Of a stretch of 64,000 nt of DNA, positions 33,172 to 41,163 are shown in pieces. The DNA lies in assembly GCF_042666655.1 (NCBI RefSeq), contig NZ_JBHTDE010000005.1:1-64000 (forward strand), in the 5' to 3' direction. Origin of the DNA: Paracraurococcus sp042666655. Lineage in GTDB: Bacteria > Pseudomonadota > Alphaproteobacteria > Acetobacterales > Acetobacteraceae. A program made the position numbers and the translations under genes. Under the pieces are notes generated by a model. It saw only the letters and a list, made by a program, of their open reading frames with translations, did not search any database and was not told the origin of the DNA. Numbering within the stretch: position 1 is the first letter of the stretch; each line of letters starts with the position of its first letter.

Positions 33172-34446
33172 ATGCATCTTTCCGAACTCAAGGCCAAGAC
33201 CCCGGCTGACCTCCTCTCCTTCGCCGAGGAACTCCAGGTCGAGAACGCATCGTCCCTGCGCAAGCAGGACATGATGTTCGCGATCCTGAAACAACTGGCG
33301 GACAACGACCAGGCCATCTACGGCGAAGGCACGCTGGAGATCCTGCCGGACGGCTTCGGCTTCCTCCGCAGCCCGCAGGCGAATTTCCTGCCCGGGCCGG
33401 ACGACATCTACATCTCGCCGGCCCAGGTCCGGCGCTTCGGCCTGCGGACCGGTGATACCGTCGAGGGCCAGATCCGCGCGCCGAAGGACGGTGAGCGTTA
33501 CTTCGCTTTGCTGAAGGTCAACGCCATCAACTTCGAGCCGCCGGAGAACTTGCGGCACCGGATCAACTTCGACAACCTCACCCCGCTCTACCCCACGCGC
33601 CGGCTGAAGATGGAGAACGCCGAGGTCGAGAGCGTCGGCAAGGGCCCGACCAAGGACTACACGCATCGGGTCATCGACCTGATCGCGCCGATCGGCATGG
33701 GCCAGCGCGCCCTGATCGTGGCGCCGCCGCGCACCGGCAAGACGGTGATGCTGCAGAACATCGCCAAGTCGATCACCGCCAACCACCCCGACGTCTTCCT
33801 GATGGTGCTGCTGATCGACGAGCGGCCCGAGGAGGTCACCGACATGGCCCGCACCGTGCGCGGCGAGGTCGTGGCCTCCACCTTCGACGAACCGGCCACG
33901 CGCCACGTCCAGGTGACCGAGATGGTGCTGGAGAAGGCCAAGCGCCTGGTCGAGCACAAGCGCGACGTGGTGATCCTGCTCGACAGCATCACCCGCCTCG
34001 GCCGCGCCTACAACTCGGTCGTGCCGAGCAGCGGCAAGGTGCTGACCGGCGGCGTCGATGCCAATGCGCTGCAGCGGCCGAAGCGCTTCTTCGGCGCGGC
34101 GCGCAACATCGAGGAAGGCGGCTCGCTGACAATCATCGCCACCGCGCTGATCGATACCGGCAGCCGGATGGACGAGGTGATCTTCGAGGAGTTCAAGGGC
34201 ACCGGCAACTCCGAGCTCATCCTCGACCGCAAGCTGTCCGACAAGCGCACCTTCCCGGCCATCGACATCACCAAGTCCGGCACCCGCAAGGAAGAGCTCC
34301 TGGTCGACCGTGGGACCCTGACCAAGATGTGGGTGCTGCGGCGCATCCTGAACCCGATGGGCACGCAGGACGCGATGGAGTTCCTGTTGGACAAGCTGAA
34401 GTACAGCAAGACCAACAACGACTTCTTCGAGGCGATGAATACCTGA
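33172..34446 (+). CDS. rho: Transcription termination factor Rho
   Basis: Hexameric RNA helicase ending transcription at unstructured C-rich RNA. The 424-residue protein has the N-terminal RNA-binding domain (GTLEILPDGFGFLRSP, the cold-shock-like fold), Walker A APPRTGKT (184-191), Walker B in VVILLDSITRL, and the C-terminal YSKTNNDFFEAM. Upstream in-frame codons to 32923 are arginine-rich and not Rho-like, so ATG 33172 is the start. A 9-bp hairpin with one G-T pair follows (34456-34479). Confidence 0.97.
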   Translation: MHLSELKAKTPADLLSFAEELQVENASSLRKQDMMFAILKQLADNDQAIYGEGTLEILPDGFGFLRSPQANFLPGPDDIYISPAQVRRFGLRTGDTVEGQIRAPKDGERYFALLKVNAINFEPPENLRHRINFDNLTPLYPTRRLKMENAEVESVGKGPTKDYTHRVIDLIAPIGMGQRALIVAPPRTGKTVMLQNIAKSITANHPDVFLMVLLIDERPEEVTDMARTVRGEVVASTFDEPATRHVQVTEMVLEKAKRLVEHKRDVVILLDSITRLGRAYNSVVPSSGKVLTGGVDANALQRPKRFFGAARNIEEGGSLTIIATALIDTGSRMDEVIFEEFKGTGNSELILDRKLSDKRTFPAIDITKSGTRKEELLVDRGTLTKMWVLRRILNPMGTQDAMEFLLDKLKYSKTNNDFFEAMNT

Positions 34447-34455
34447 TCGTGGCGA

Positions 34456-34479
34456 GGCGGGCGCGTTGATGCGTCCGCC
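34456..34479 (+). terminator. Hairpin downstream of rho
   Basis: GGCGGGCGC, loop GTTGAT, GCGTCCGCC, a 9-bp stem with one G-T pair, 10 nt past the rho stop. No T-tract follows, so it may only protect the transcript end. Confidence 0.35.
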
Positions 34480-34620
34480 AAGCCAGAGGGACCATGACGA
34501 TGCGGGCGACCGGTTGCAGCGCATGGCTGCTACCCGCCATGGTCACCAGGGCCCGCATTGGTGTTGTCCTGCGGCGTCGGTCTTTTCCTTGTTGCACCGT
34601 CCCACGATACTGCAGGCACC

Positions 34621-35211
34621 ATGGACGCCATCAGCCAGATCGAATCCGAATCCCAAGGGATCCTCCGCGCCGCGGTCTTCGCAGCCCGCATCCACGCCGG
34701 CCATCGCCGCAAGGGCAGCGCCGCCGAGCCCTATGTGAACCACGTCCTGGAAGTGGCGGAGATCCTCGCCGCCCATGGCGCCCCCTCGGCCGCCATCATC
34801 GCTGCCCTGCTGCACGACACGGTCGAGGACAGTGACGAGGACCCGGAACCCTGCACCCTCGCGCAGATCGAGGCCGCCTTCGGCGCCGAGGTCGCCGGCC
34901 TGGTGGCCGAGGTCTCCGACGACAAGTCACTGCCGAAGGAGGTCCGCAAGGGCCTGCAGGTCCGTCACGCACCCCACGCCTCGGATGCGGCGAAGCAGCT
35001 CAAGCTGGCCGACAAGATTTCCAACCTGCGGGCCATCGCCGCCAGCCCGCCGAAGGGTTGGGACCATGCGCGGCGGCTGGAATATGTCGGCTGGGCCGGC
35101 CGCGTCGCCGCCGGCGCCAAGGGCGCCAACCCGGCGCTGGACGCGTTGTTCGAGGTGACCTACCGCGACGCCGTGCAGCGCCTGGCCGCCGAGGGCTGGC
35201 CGCATGGATAG
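34621..35211 (+). CDS. HD-domain phosphohydrolase, (p)ppGpp hydrolase-like
   Basis: 196 residues with the HD pattern of the SpoT/MESH1 hydrolase domain: H25-x2-H28-R-R-K, PYVNH (H41), HDTVED (H65, D66, E69, D70) and later KQLKLADKISNLRAI with the metal-binding Asp. No synthetase, TGS or ACT domain is present, so it is a small alarmone hydrolase type. Whether (p)ppGpp is the true substrate cannot be read from sequence. Overlaps the GNAT gene by 8 bp. Confidence 0.87.
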   Translation: MDAISQIESESQGILRAAVFAARIHAGHRRKGSAAEPYVNHVLEVAEILAAHGAPSAAIIAALLHDTVEDSDEDPEPCTLAQIEAAFGAEVAGLVAEVSDDKSLPKEVRKGLQVRHAPHASDAAKQLKLADKISNLRAIAASPPKGWDHARRLEYVGWAGRVAAGAKGANPALDALFEVTYRDAVQRLAAEGWPHG

Positions 35212-35965
35212 CCCGGCCGACATCGCCGCGCTGGAACGCGCCTGCCTCACCGCCCTGCCCGCCCCGCGCCAGGCCTTCGACGGCCCCTTCGTGCTGAAGG
35301 CCTTCCTCGGCGGCACCGGCCGGGCCAATGCCTGTTGCTCGTTGGATCCGGCGCCGGACCCGGGCCTGGCCGACCGCATCGGCCGGATTGAGGCGACCTA
35401 CCACCGCCTTGGCCTGGCCAGCCGCTTCCGCTCCACCCCGCTCGACCCGCCCGGGCTGGCGGTGCTGCTGCGCGACCGCGGCTATGCGCCGGACACGGAG
35501 GAAAGCGTGGTCTATGCCGGCCCGCTCGGCCCGGTCGCCCGCGCCGATGCCGCGGTGCGCGACGAAGCCGGGCCGAGCGAGGCCTGGATGGCGCTGGTCG
35601 CCACCGCCGAGTACCAGACCCCCACCCGCCGGGCCGAGAAGCTGCGCAACCCGGACCTGCTGGCTGCCCGCGGCGCCTGGCTGGTGTTGCGCGAGGACGG
35701 CGTCGACGCCGCCTGCCTCTTCGCCGTCGTCGATGGCCCACATTGCGGCGTCTTCGACCTGGCGACGCGGTCGGAATTCCGCCGCCGTGGCCTCGGCGCC
35801 CGGATCATCGGCGCCGCGGCACATTGGGCACGGGGGTTCGGGGCCGGCACGCTCTATGCGCAGGTGGCGGCGGGGAACACCGCCTCCCGCGCGCTGCAGG
35901 AACGCCTCGGCCTGCGGGAGGCCTATCGCTACCGCTATCATCTCAAGCCGCCCGGCTGGCCTTGA
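35204..35965 (+). CDS. GNAT-family N-acetyltransferase
   Basis: 253 residues. The C-terminal half has the GNAT acetyl-CoA loop FRRRGLGARIIGAAAHWA and the following AQVAAGNTASRALQERLGLREAYRYRYH. The N-terminal half looks like a degenerate second GNAT fold, as in several two-domain acetyltransferases. Substrate unknown. Starts inside the end of the HD gene, so co-translated. Confidence 0.87.
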   Translation: MDSPADIAALERACLTALPAPRQAFDGPFVLKAFLGGTGRANACCSLDPAPDPGLADRIGRIEATYHRLGLASRFRSTPLDPPGLAVLLRDRGYAPDTEESVVYAGPLGPVARADAAVRDEAGPSEAWMALVATAEYQTPTRRAEKLRNPDLLAARGAWLVLREDGVDAACLFAVVDGPHCGVFDLATRSEFRRRGLGARIIGAAAHWARGFGAGTLYAQVAAGNTASRALQERLGLREAYRYRYHLKPPGWP

Positions 35966-36029
35966 GGCAAGGCGGGCTGCGCCTGCGATGCCGGATAGCG
36001 GTCGCAAGCCTGCCGACGCTGCGCTTCCA

Positions 36030-36045
36030 CGGCCGGCGCCGGCCG
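36030..36045. terminator. 16-bp palindrome between convergent genes
   Basis: Perfect palindrome CGGCCGGCGCCGGCCG between the GNAT gene (plus) and the LysR gene (minus). The rest of this 176-nt gap holds nothing I recognise. A bidirectional terminator role is inferred from position; no T-tract is present. Confidence 0.35.
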
Positions 36046-36141
36046 TCGCTGCGCTGATGCCGCATGGCAAGGAGGGTCGCGGTGGACGCCCTGGGGGCAT
36101 CGCGCTGGCGGAAGTGGTAGCCGGCTGCTGACCCGCCCAGC

Positions 36142-37050
36142 CTATCGGGCCCGGAGCCGCGGCTCCGCCGCCGCCCGGTCCACCAGCAGGTCCAGCACGG
36201 CGCGGACCCGGCGCGACAACGCCCTGCCGCCGGGCCAGACCGCGTGGACCTCGCGCGGCTCGGCCCGCCAGCCGGGCAGCACCGGCACCAGCCGCCCGGT
36301 CGCCACCTGGCTTATGACCCCCCAGGGCGCCAGCAGGGCAAGGCCTAGCCCGGCTTCGGCCGCAATCTGGGTCGTCTCGATCGCATCCGCCGCGATCCGG
36401 CCCTGCATGGTGACCGAGGCCGTGGCGCCCTCGGGTCCTTCCAGCATCAATTGATCGCCCGGCCTGGCGCCGCGCAGGATGCAGAATTCATGGTGCGCCA
36501 ATTCATCGGGCGTCTGCGGCATTCCGGCCCGTGCCAAGTAGGCCGGTGCGGCGAACAGCGCGAAATCCACCCGCCCCAGGCGCCGCGCGATCAGCGATTG
36601 CTGACGGATCGGGCCGATGCGGATGCCGATGTCGATTCCCTCCTCGACCAGGTCGACCGTCTTGGACTGCAGCCGCGCCTCGACCGACAGGCCGGGATGG
36701 GTCGCCAGGAAGGGCGCCAGCCAGGGCATCACCACGGCATTGTAGAAGGAGGCGACGCAGGAGATCCGCACCAGCCCGGTCGGGGCGCCCTGCAGGCCGC
36801 GCGCTGCCGCCTCGGCCTCCTCCAGCGCATCGAGGATGCGGACGGCGTCGAGGTGGAAAGCGGTGCCCGCCTCGGTCGCCGACAGGCCACGCGGCGACCG
36901 CAGCAGCAGCGGCACGCCGAGCCGCTGTTCAAGCTCGCCGACGATGCGGGAGACGCTGGGCTGGCTCATCGCCAGGTCGCGCGCGGCACGGGTGATGTTG
37001 CCGGTCTCCACCACGCGGCGGAAGACCTGGAGCTGCTGCAGCCTGTCCAT
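36142..37050 (-). CDS. LysR-family transcriptional regulator
   Basis: 302 residues. The N-terminal winged HTH (LQVFRRVVETGNITRAARDLAMSQPSVSRIVGELE, about 6-40) precedes the two-lobe effector domain (about 90-300), with the usual GIRIG and ALFAAPAYL strands. It is not divergent from its neighbour; the quinone reductase gene ends 68 bp upstream in the same direction. Two CCGGCCGG palindromes sit just upstream of its start. Targets and inducer unknown. Confidence 0.93.
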   Translation of the reverse strand: MDRLQQLQVFRRVVETGNITRAARDLAMSQPSVSRIVGELEQRLGVPLLLRSPRGLSATEAGTAFHLDAVRILDALEEAEAAARGLQGAPTGLVRISCVASFYNAVVMPWLAPFLATHPGLSVEARLQSKTVDLVEEGIDIGIRIGPIRQQSLIARRLGRVDFALFAAPAYLARAGMPQTPDELAHHEFCILRGARPGDQLMLEGPEGATASVTMQGRIAADAIETTQIAAEAGLGLALLAPWGVISQVATGRLVPVLPGWRAEPREVHAVWPGGRALSRRVRAVLDLLVDRAAAEPRLRAR

Positions 37051-37072
37051 GGCGCGGAATGCTACAGGAAAT

Positions 37073-37099
37073 ATTCCGGCCGGAATTCATCCGGCCGGA
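37073..37099. promoter_or_regulatory. Twin CCGGCCGG palindromes upstream of LysR
   Basis: ATTCCGGCCGGAAT (37073-37086) and TCCGGCCGGA (37090-37099), repeated at about one and a half helical turns, 23-49 bp upstream of the LysR start codon. Candidate autoregulatory operator, or a terminator for the quinone reductase gene that ends at 37119. Confidence 0.45.
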
Positions 37100-37118
37100 G
37101 TGCCCACAAAAACGTTTC

Positions 37119-38087
37119 CTACGGGATGAGCACGGTGCTGCCGGTGGTCTTCCGGGATTCCAGCGCGCGGTGTGCGTCTGCGGCGTCCTTCAGCGGGAAG
37201 GTCTGGTTCACCGCGATCTTCACCGCGCCGGACTTCACCACGGCGAAAAGGTCGGCCGCGGTGGCCACCAGGTCTTCCCGCTTGGCGGTGTAGGTGTTCA
37301 GCGTCGGCCGCGTCACGTAGAGCGAGCCCTTGGCCGCCAGCACGCCGAGATCGGTGGTGATGGGGCCGGAGGCATTGCCGTAGGTGATCATCAGGCCGCG
37401 CGGCGCCAGGCAGTCGAGCGAGGTGATGAAGGTATCCTTGCCGACGCTGTCATAGACCACCGGCAGCATGGCGCCCTGGGTGATCTCCTTGACCCTGGCC
37501 GGGATGTTGTCGGTGGTCAGCAGCGCATGGTCGGCGCCGAGGCTCTTGATCAGCGCCGCCTTCTCCGGCGTCGAGACCACGCCGATGACGGTGGCACCCA
37601 GGTGCTTGGCCCATTGCACCAGGATGCTGCCGACGCCGCCGGCCGCGGCATGAACGAGGATGGTCTCGCCCGGCTTGATCGCGTAGGTGCGCTTGACCAG
37701 GAACTGCGCCGTCATGCCCTGCAGCATCATCGCCGCGGCCTGCTCGAAGCTGATGCCCTCGGGCATCTTCACCAGCTTGTCGGCCGGGGCGCAGCGGTAT
37801 TCGGCATAGGCGCCGAGCGCGCCGGCATAGGCGACGCGGTCACCGACCGCGAATTCGGTCACGCCGTCACCCACGGCTTCGACCACGCCGGCGCCTTCCA
37901 TGCCGATCGTCACCGGCAGCGCCGGGGCCTTGTAGAGGCCGGTGCGAAAATAGACGTCGATGTAGTTCAGGCCGACGGCCTTCTGGGCGATGAGGACCTC
38001 GCCCGGCTTGGGCTCGGGCTTCGGGACTTCCTCCCAGACCAGCTTCTCGGGACCGCCGGTCTCGTGGACGCGGATGGCATGGTTCAT
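37119..38087 (-). CDS. NADPH:quinone oxidoreductase (zeta-crystallin type)
   Basis: Zinc-free medium-chain dehydrogenase of 322 residues. Family marks: LNYIDVYFRTGLYKAP, GMEGAGVVEAVGDGV, ILVHAAAGGVGSILVQWAKHLGA (NADPH fold near residues 140-162) and YDSVGKDTF. Reduces quinones by one or two electrons or related enones. Its start overlaps the ogt stop by ATGA; GAGGAAT upstream provides the ribosome site. The ogt-qor pair is thus an operon. Confidence 0.93.
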   Translation of the reverse strand: MNHAIRVHETGGPEKLVWEEVPKPEPKPGEVLIAQKAVGLNYIDVYFRTGLYKAPALPVTIGMEGAGVVEAVGDGVTEFAVGDRVAYAGALGAYAEYRCAPADKLVKMPEGISFEQAAAMMLQGMTAQFLVKRTYAIKPGETILVHAAAGGVGSILVQWAKHLGATVIGVVSTPEKAALIKSLGADHALLTTDNIPARVKEITQGAMLPVVYDSVGKDTFITSLDCLAPRGLMITYGNASGPITTDLGVLAAKGSLYVTRPTLNTYTAKREDLVATAADLFAVVKSGAVKIAVNQTFPLKDAADAHRALESRKTTGSTVLIP

Positions 38088-38617
38088 CGGGGGATTCCTC
38101 GGCGTTGGCCGCCATCGGGCGGGAATAGGAAAAGCTCGCCCGACCCGGCGGCCGGGCGGGACCGGGCCTCGAGGGCGAGGAGATAACGCTTCGTAGCCGG
38201 ACCCTCGCCGCCCGAATAGCCGCCGAGCGAGCCATCGGCGGCGACGACGCGGTGGCAGGGGATGAGGATCGGGATCGGGTTGCTGCCATTGGCCTGGCCG
38301 ATGGCGCGCGCCGAGCGGCAGCCGACCTCGCGCGCGATGTCGATATAGCTGCGCGTCTCGCCGGGCGGAATACGACGCAGAGCATCCCAGACCTGTCGGC
38401 GGAAGAGGGTGCCCTGCGGCGCCAGCGGCAGGTCGAAGGCGGTGCGCGTGCCGTCGAAATAGTCCTGCAGCTGCGCCGCGGCTTCGCGCAGCAGCGTGCT
38501 GGGCGGCGCCAGGCCGGGCGGTGCATGGGCGCGACCGAAATCGAGGGCGACGATCGCGCCGTCCTCCTCGAAGACGGTGAGCTCGCCGAGCGGGGAATGG
38601 AGGGTCAGGTAGGACAT
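38084..38617 (-). CDS. ogt: Methylated-DNA--protein-cysteine methyltransferase
   Basis: Suicide repair protein removing O6-alkyl groups from guanine. 177 residues, with the active Cys C121 in ILIPCHRVVAADGSLGGYSGG and the DNA-binding helix-turn-helix before it (YIDIAREVGCRSARAIGQANGSNP). Start MSYLTLHSPLG matches the family; a GTG six codons upstream is possible. Its own visible Shine-Dalgarno is poor. Coupled to the quinone reductase. Confidence 0.95.
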   Translation of the reverse strand: MSYLTLHSPLGELTVFEEDGAIVALDFGRAHAPPGLAPPSTLLREAAAQLQDYFDGTRTAFDLPLAPQGTLFRRQVWDALRRIPPGETRSYIDIAREVGCRSARAIGQANGSNPIPILIPCHRVVAADGSLGGYSGGEGPATKRYLLALEARSRPAAGSGELFLFPPDGGQRRGIPR

Positions 38618-38816
38618 GGGATGGAGGGATGGCACACCCGGGCCCGCCCGGCGTCAAGCCGATGCGACATCGGGAGACATTCATGCCTTTTCAATGAAAT
38701 TCGGGGACTGACCCGGCCCGCCAGGGCCGCGACTTCGGGATACCCTGGCCGCGCCGGGGCGGGATGGCTACATGGGGGGGACCGGCTTCCCACCGGGCCC
38801 CCTGCGGAGAGATGCC

Positions 38817-39179
38817 TTGTCCGACGCCCCGCTTCCCGACGATCCGCCGGCCTATTTCCGCGCCCATGTCTTCGTCTGCTGCAACCGCAGGCCGGATGGC
38901 CACAAGCGCGGCTCCTGCGCCGCGCGCGGGTCGGAGAAGCTGCGGGACTACATGAAGGCGCGGGCGAAGGAGCTCGGGCTGGAGGGGGTGCGGATCAACC
39001 AGGCCGGGTGCCTCGACCGCTGCGAATTCGGCCCGACCCTGGTGATCTACCCAGAAAGCGTCTGGTACCGGCCGGAGACGCCGGCCGATGTGGACGAGAT
39101 CCTGGCGGCGCATCTGCAAGCCGGCGGCCGAGTGCCGCGGCTGATGCTGACCGAGAAGGATGTCGTGCCGAAGGGCTGA
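38817..39179 (+). CDS. Thioredoxin-like [2Fe-2S] ferredoxin
   Basis: 120 residues of the thioredoxin-like ferredoxin type. The four cluster ligands are C21 or C22, C34, C65 and C69 (HVFVCCNRRPDGHKRGSC, NQAGCLDRCEFGP), followed by LVIYPESVWY. An electron carrier of unknown partner. Start is TTG at 38817 with GGAGA 7 nt upstream; the ATG at 38812 is out of frame. mnmE begins 3 nt after its stop, so the two are co-transcribed. Confidence 0.88.
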   Translation: MSDAPLPDDPPAYFRAHVFVCCNRRPDGHKRGSCAARGSEKLRDYMKARAKELGLEGVRINQAGCLDRCEFGPTLVIYPESVWYRPETPADVDEILAAHLQAGGRVPRLMLTEKDVVPKG

Positions 39180-39182
39180 TCC

Positions 39183-40499
39183 ATGCCCGACGCCACGATC
39201 TTCGCCTTGGGCTCGGGCGCCGGCCGCGCCGCGGTGGCGCTGCTGCGGATCTCCGGGCCGGGCACCGCCGATGTGGTCACGGCGCTTGCCGGCGCCCTGC
39301 CTCGGCCGCGCCATGCCTCCCTGCGGCGGCTGCGCGACCCGCGTACGGCGGAGGTGCTCGACCAGGCCCTGCTGCTCTGGTTCCCTGGTCCGGCCAGCTA
39401 TACCGGAGAGGACAGCGCCGAGCTCCATTTGCACGGCGGCCCTGCCGTCATCGCCGGCGTGGCCGAGGCCTTGGTCGCCGCCGGCGCCCGCCCGGCCGAG
39501 CCTGGCGAATTCACCCGTCGTGCCTTCCTGCATGGCCGCATGGACCTGACGGAGGCCGAGGGCATCGCCGACCTCATCGCCGCCGAGACGGCCGCCCAGC
39601 GTCGGCAGGCCCTGCGCCAGGCCGGCGGCGCGCTGGCCACGCTGTATGGCGGCTGGACCACTCGCCTGACGGCCCTGCTGGCGCGGCAGGAGGCCTTCAT
39701 CGAGTTCGAGGACGAGGACCTGCCCGCCGGCCTCGATGATGCCGTGGCCTTGGCCGGCGCGGCGCTGCGGGCCGAGATCGTGGCCCACTTGGCCGATGCC
39801 GGGCGTGGCGAGCGTTTGCGGGAGGGGCTGCTGGTCGCCATCCTCGGCGCGCCGAATGTCGGGAAATCCTCCCTGCTGAATGCCCTGGCGGGACGGGAGG
39901 CGGCGATCGTCTCGGCGCGCGCCGGCACCACGCGGGACGTGGTGGAGGTGCGGCTGAACCTGGCCGGCGTGCCGGTGACCCTGGCCGATACCGCCGGGCT
40001 ACGCGCGGCCGCCGACGAGATTGAGGCCGAAGGCGTCCGCCGCGCCCACCGCCGGGCGGAGGAGGCAGACCTGGTGATCGCGGTCTTCGCCGCCGACGCA
40101 ACTCCTGATGCGGAAACCCTGGCCTGGGTGCGGCCCGGCGTGCTGGTGCTGGCCAACAAGCTGGACCTGGCGCCGGCTCCGCCAGCGATCGGCGGCGTGA
40201 TGCCGCTTGGCCTCTCCGTCCGTACCGGCGCCGGGCTGGACAAGCTGCGCGACCGGCTGGAGGAGGAGGCTGCGGCGCGGGCCGGTTTCGCCGGCGAGGT
40301 CATGCTCACCCGCCCGCGCCACCGCGCCGCCCTGGCGGAGGCCGCCGACTGGCTGGCCGAACTGGATACCGCCGCCTTGCCGGAACTGCGTGCCGAGGCG
40401 CTGCGGGCGGCGCTGCGGGCGATCGGCCGCATCACCGGACGCGTTGGGGTGGAGGTGGTGCTGGACGCGGTCTTCGGCGAATTCTGCATCGGGAAATGA
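39183..40499 (+). CDS. mnmE: tRNA modification GTPase MnmE
   Basis: With MnmG installs the carboxymethylaminomethyl group on wobble uridine 34 of some tRNAs. 438 residues: N-terminal folate-binding domain (STIFALGSGAGRAAVALLRISG-like start and FTRRAFLHGRMDL), a G domain with P-loop GAPNVGKSSLLN, DTAGLR and NKLD, and the terminal CIGK with its essential Cys. One unknown gene separates it from mnmG. Confidence 0.96.
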   Translation: MPDATIFALGSGAGRAAVALLRISGPGTADVVTALAGALPRPRHASLRRLRDPRTAEVLDQALLLWFPGPASYTGEDSAELHLHGGPAVIAGVAEALVAAGARPAEPGEFTRRAFLHGRMDLTEAEGIADLIAAETAAQRRQALRQAGGALATLYGGWTTRLTALLARQEAFIEFEDEDLPAGLDDAVALAGAALRAEIVAHLADAGRGERLREGLLVAILGAPNVGKSSLLNALAGREAAIVSARAGTTRDVVEVRLNLAGVPVTLADTAGLRAAADEIEAEGVRRAHRRAEEADLVIAVFAADATPDAETLAWVRPGVLVLANKLDLAPAPPAIGGVMPLGLSVRTGAGLDKLRDRLEEEAAARAGFAGEVMLTRPRHRAALAEAADWLAELDTAALPELRAEALRAALRAIGRITGRVGVEVVLDAVFGEFCIGK

Positions 40500-40503
40500 C
40501 GCC

Positions 40504-41127
40504 ATGGCGCTGAGCGCAGACGAACTCCGCGAATTCTTCGGCCGCTGCGCCAAGGCGCGGCAGCGCTTCCAGGAACTGGCCGTGCAGGCGGTGCCGCGGC
40601 CGAAGCTGCTGGAACATGCTCAGCGGCTCGGCATCGCGGTGGAGGACGAGATGGCGCAGCCCTCGGACGAGGACTTGGCCTTCGCCTTCGACCTGGCGAT
40701 CTACACCGCACCACCGGGCCGCTCGCGCGCCATCGATCGGGTGGTCAAGCAGCACGCAAGGCTGCCGGGCGAGGCGGTGCTGGTGCTGAACGGGCTGAGC
40801 CGGTCCTGGCTCTCGGTCTTCCAGGTCCTCGGGCCGCATCCCGAAGCCGGCTTTATCCTGGAGGACGCCATGCTGGGCGGCGAGGCCTGGGTGGTGGACG
40901 AGGTGCTGGCCGAGCAGGCCGAGCCGGGCACGGTGCTGGTGACGCGGCTGGCCCGGGTCTGCGGCTTCGCCATCACCTGCGGCGTGGTCGCCGTGCTGGA
41001 CGAGGCGATGCTGGCCCGCTTCCGCAGAGTGGTGGCCGACGGCGAGGTGGACCCGCTGGACTTGGTCGAGTCACCGCGCTTCGCGCAGAACATGTGGCTG
41101 CACGCGCTGGGATCCCGCGTCGGGTAG
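40504..41127 (+). CDS. Unknown protein between mnmE and mnmG
   Basis: 207 residues, not recognised. Starts 4 nt after mnmE with its own ATG, so it is in the mnmE operon. It is mainly helical in the first half (ELREFFGRCAKARQRFQEL), then mixed, with LNGLSRSWLSVFQVLG, GGEAWVVDEVLAEQAEPGTVLVTRLAR and ITCGVVAVLDEAMLARFRRV. No signal peptide or membrane helix is evident. Fixed position between two partners of the same tRNA-modifying complex suggests a link, but nothing in the sequence shows an activity. Confidence 0.75.
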   Translation: MALSADELREFFGRCAKARQRFQELAVQAVPRPKLLEHAQRLGIAVEDEMAQPSDEDLAFAFDLAIYTAPPGRSRAIDRVVKQHARLPGEAVLVLNGLSRSWLSVFQVLGPHPEAGFILEDAMLGGEAWVVDEVLAEQAEPGTVLVTRLARVCGFAITCGVVAVLDEAMLARFRRVVADGEVDPLDLVESPRFAQNMWLHALGSRVG

Positions 41128-41163
41128 CTTCGTCGCGGCGGCGGGGTCGGCTATACCCGCGGC

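Noticed and set aside
36001..36141. Small gene between GNAT and LysR
   Set aside because: No frame with a start, ribosome site and protein-like composition; the gap is dominated by a GC palindrome.
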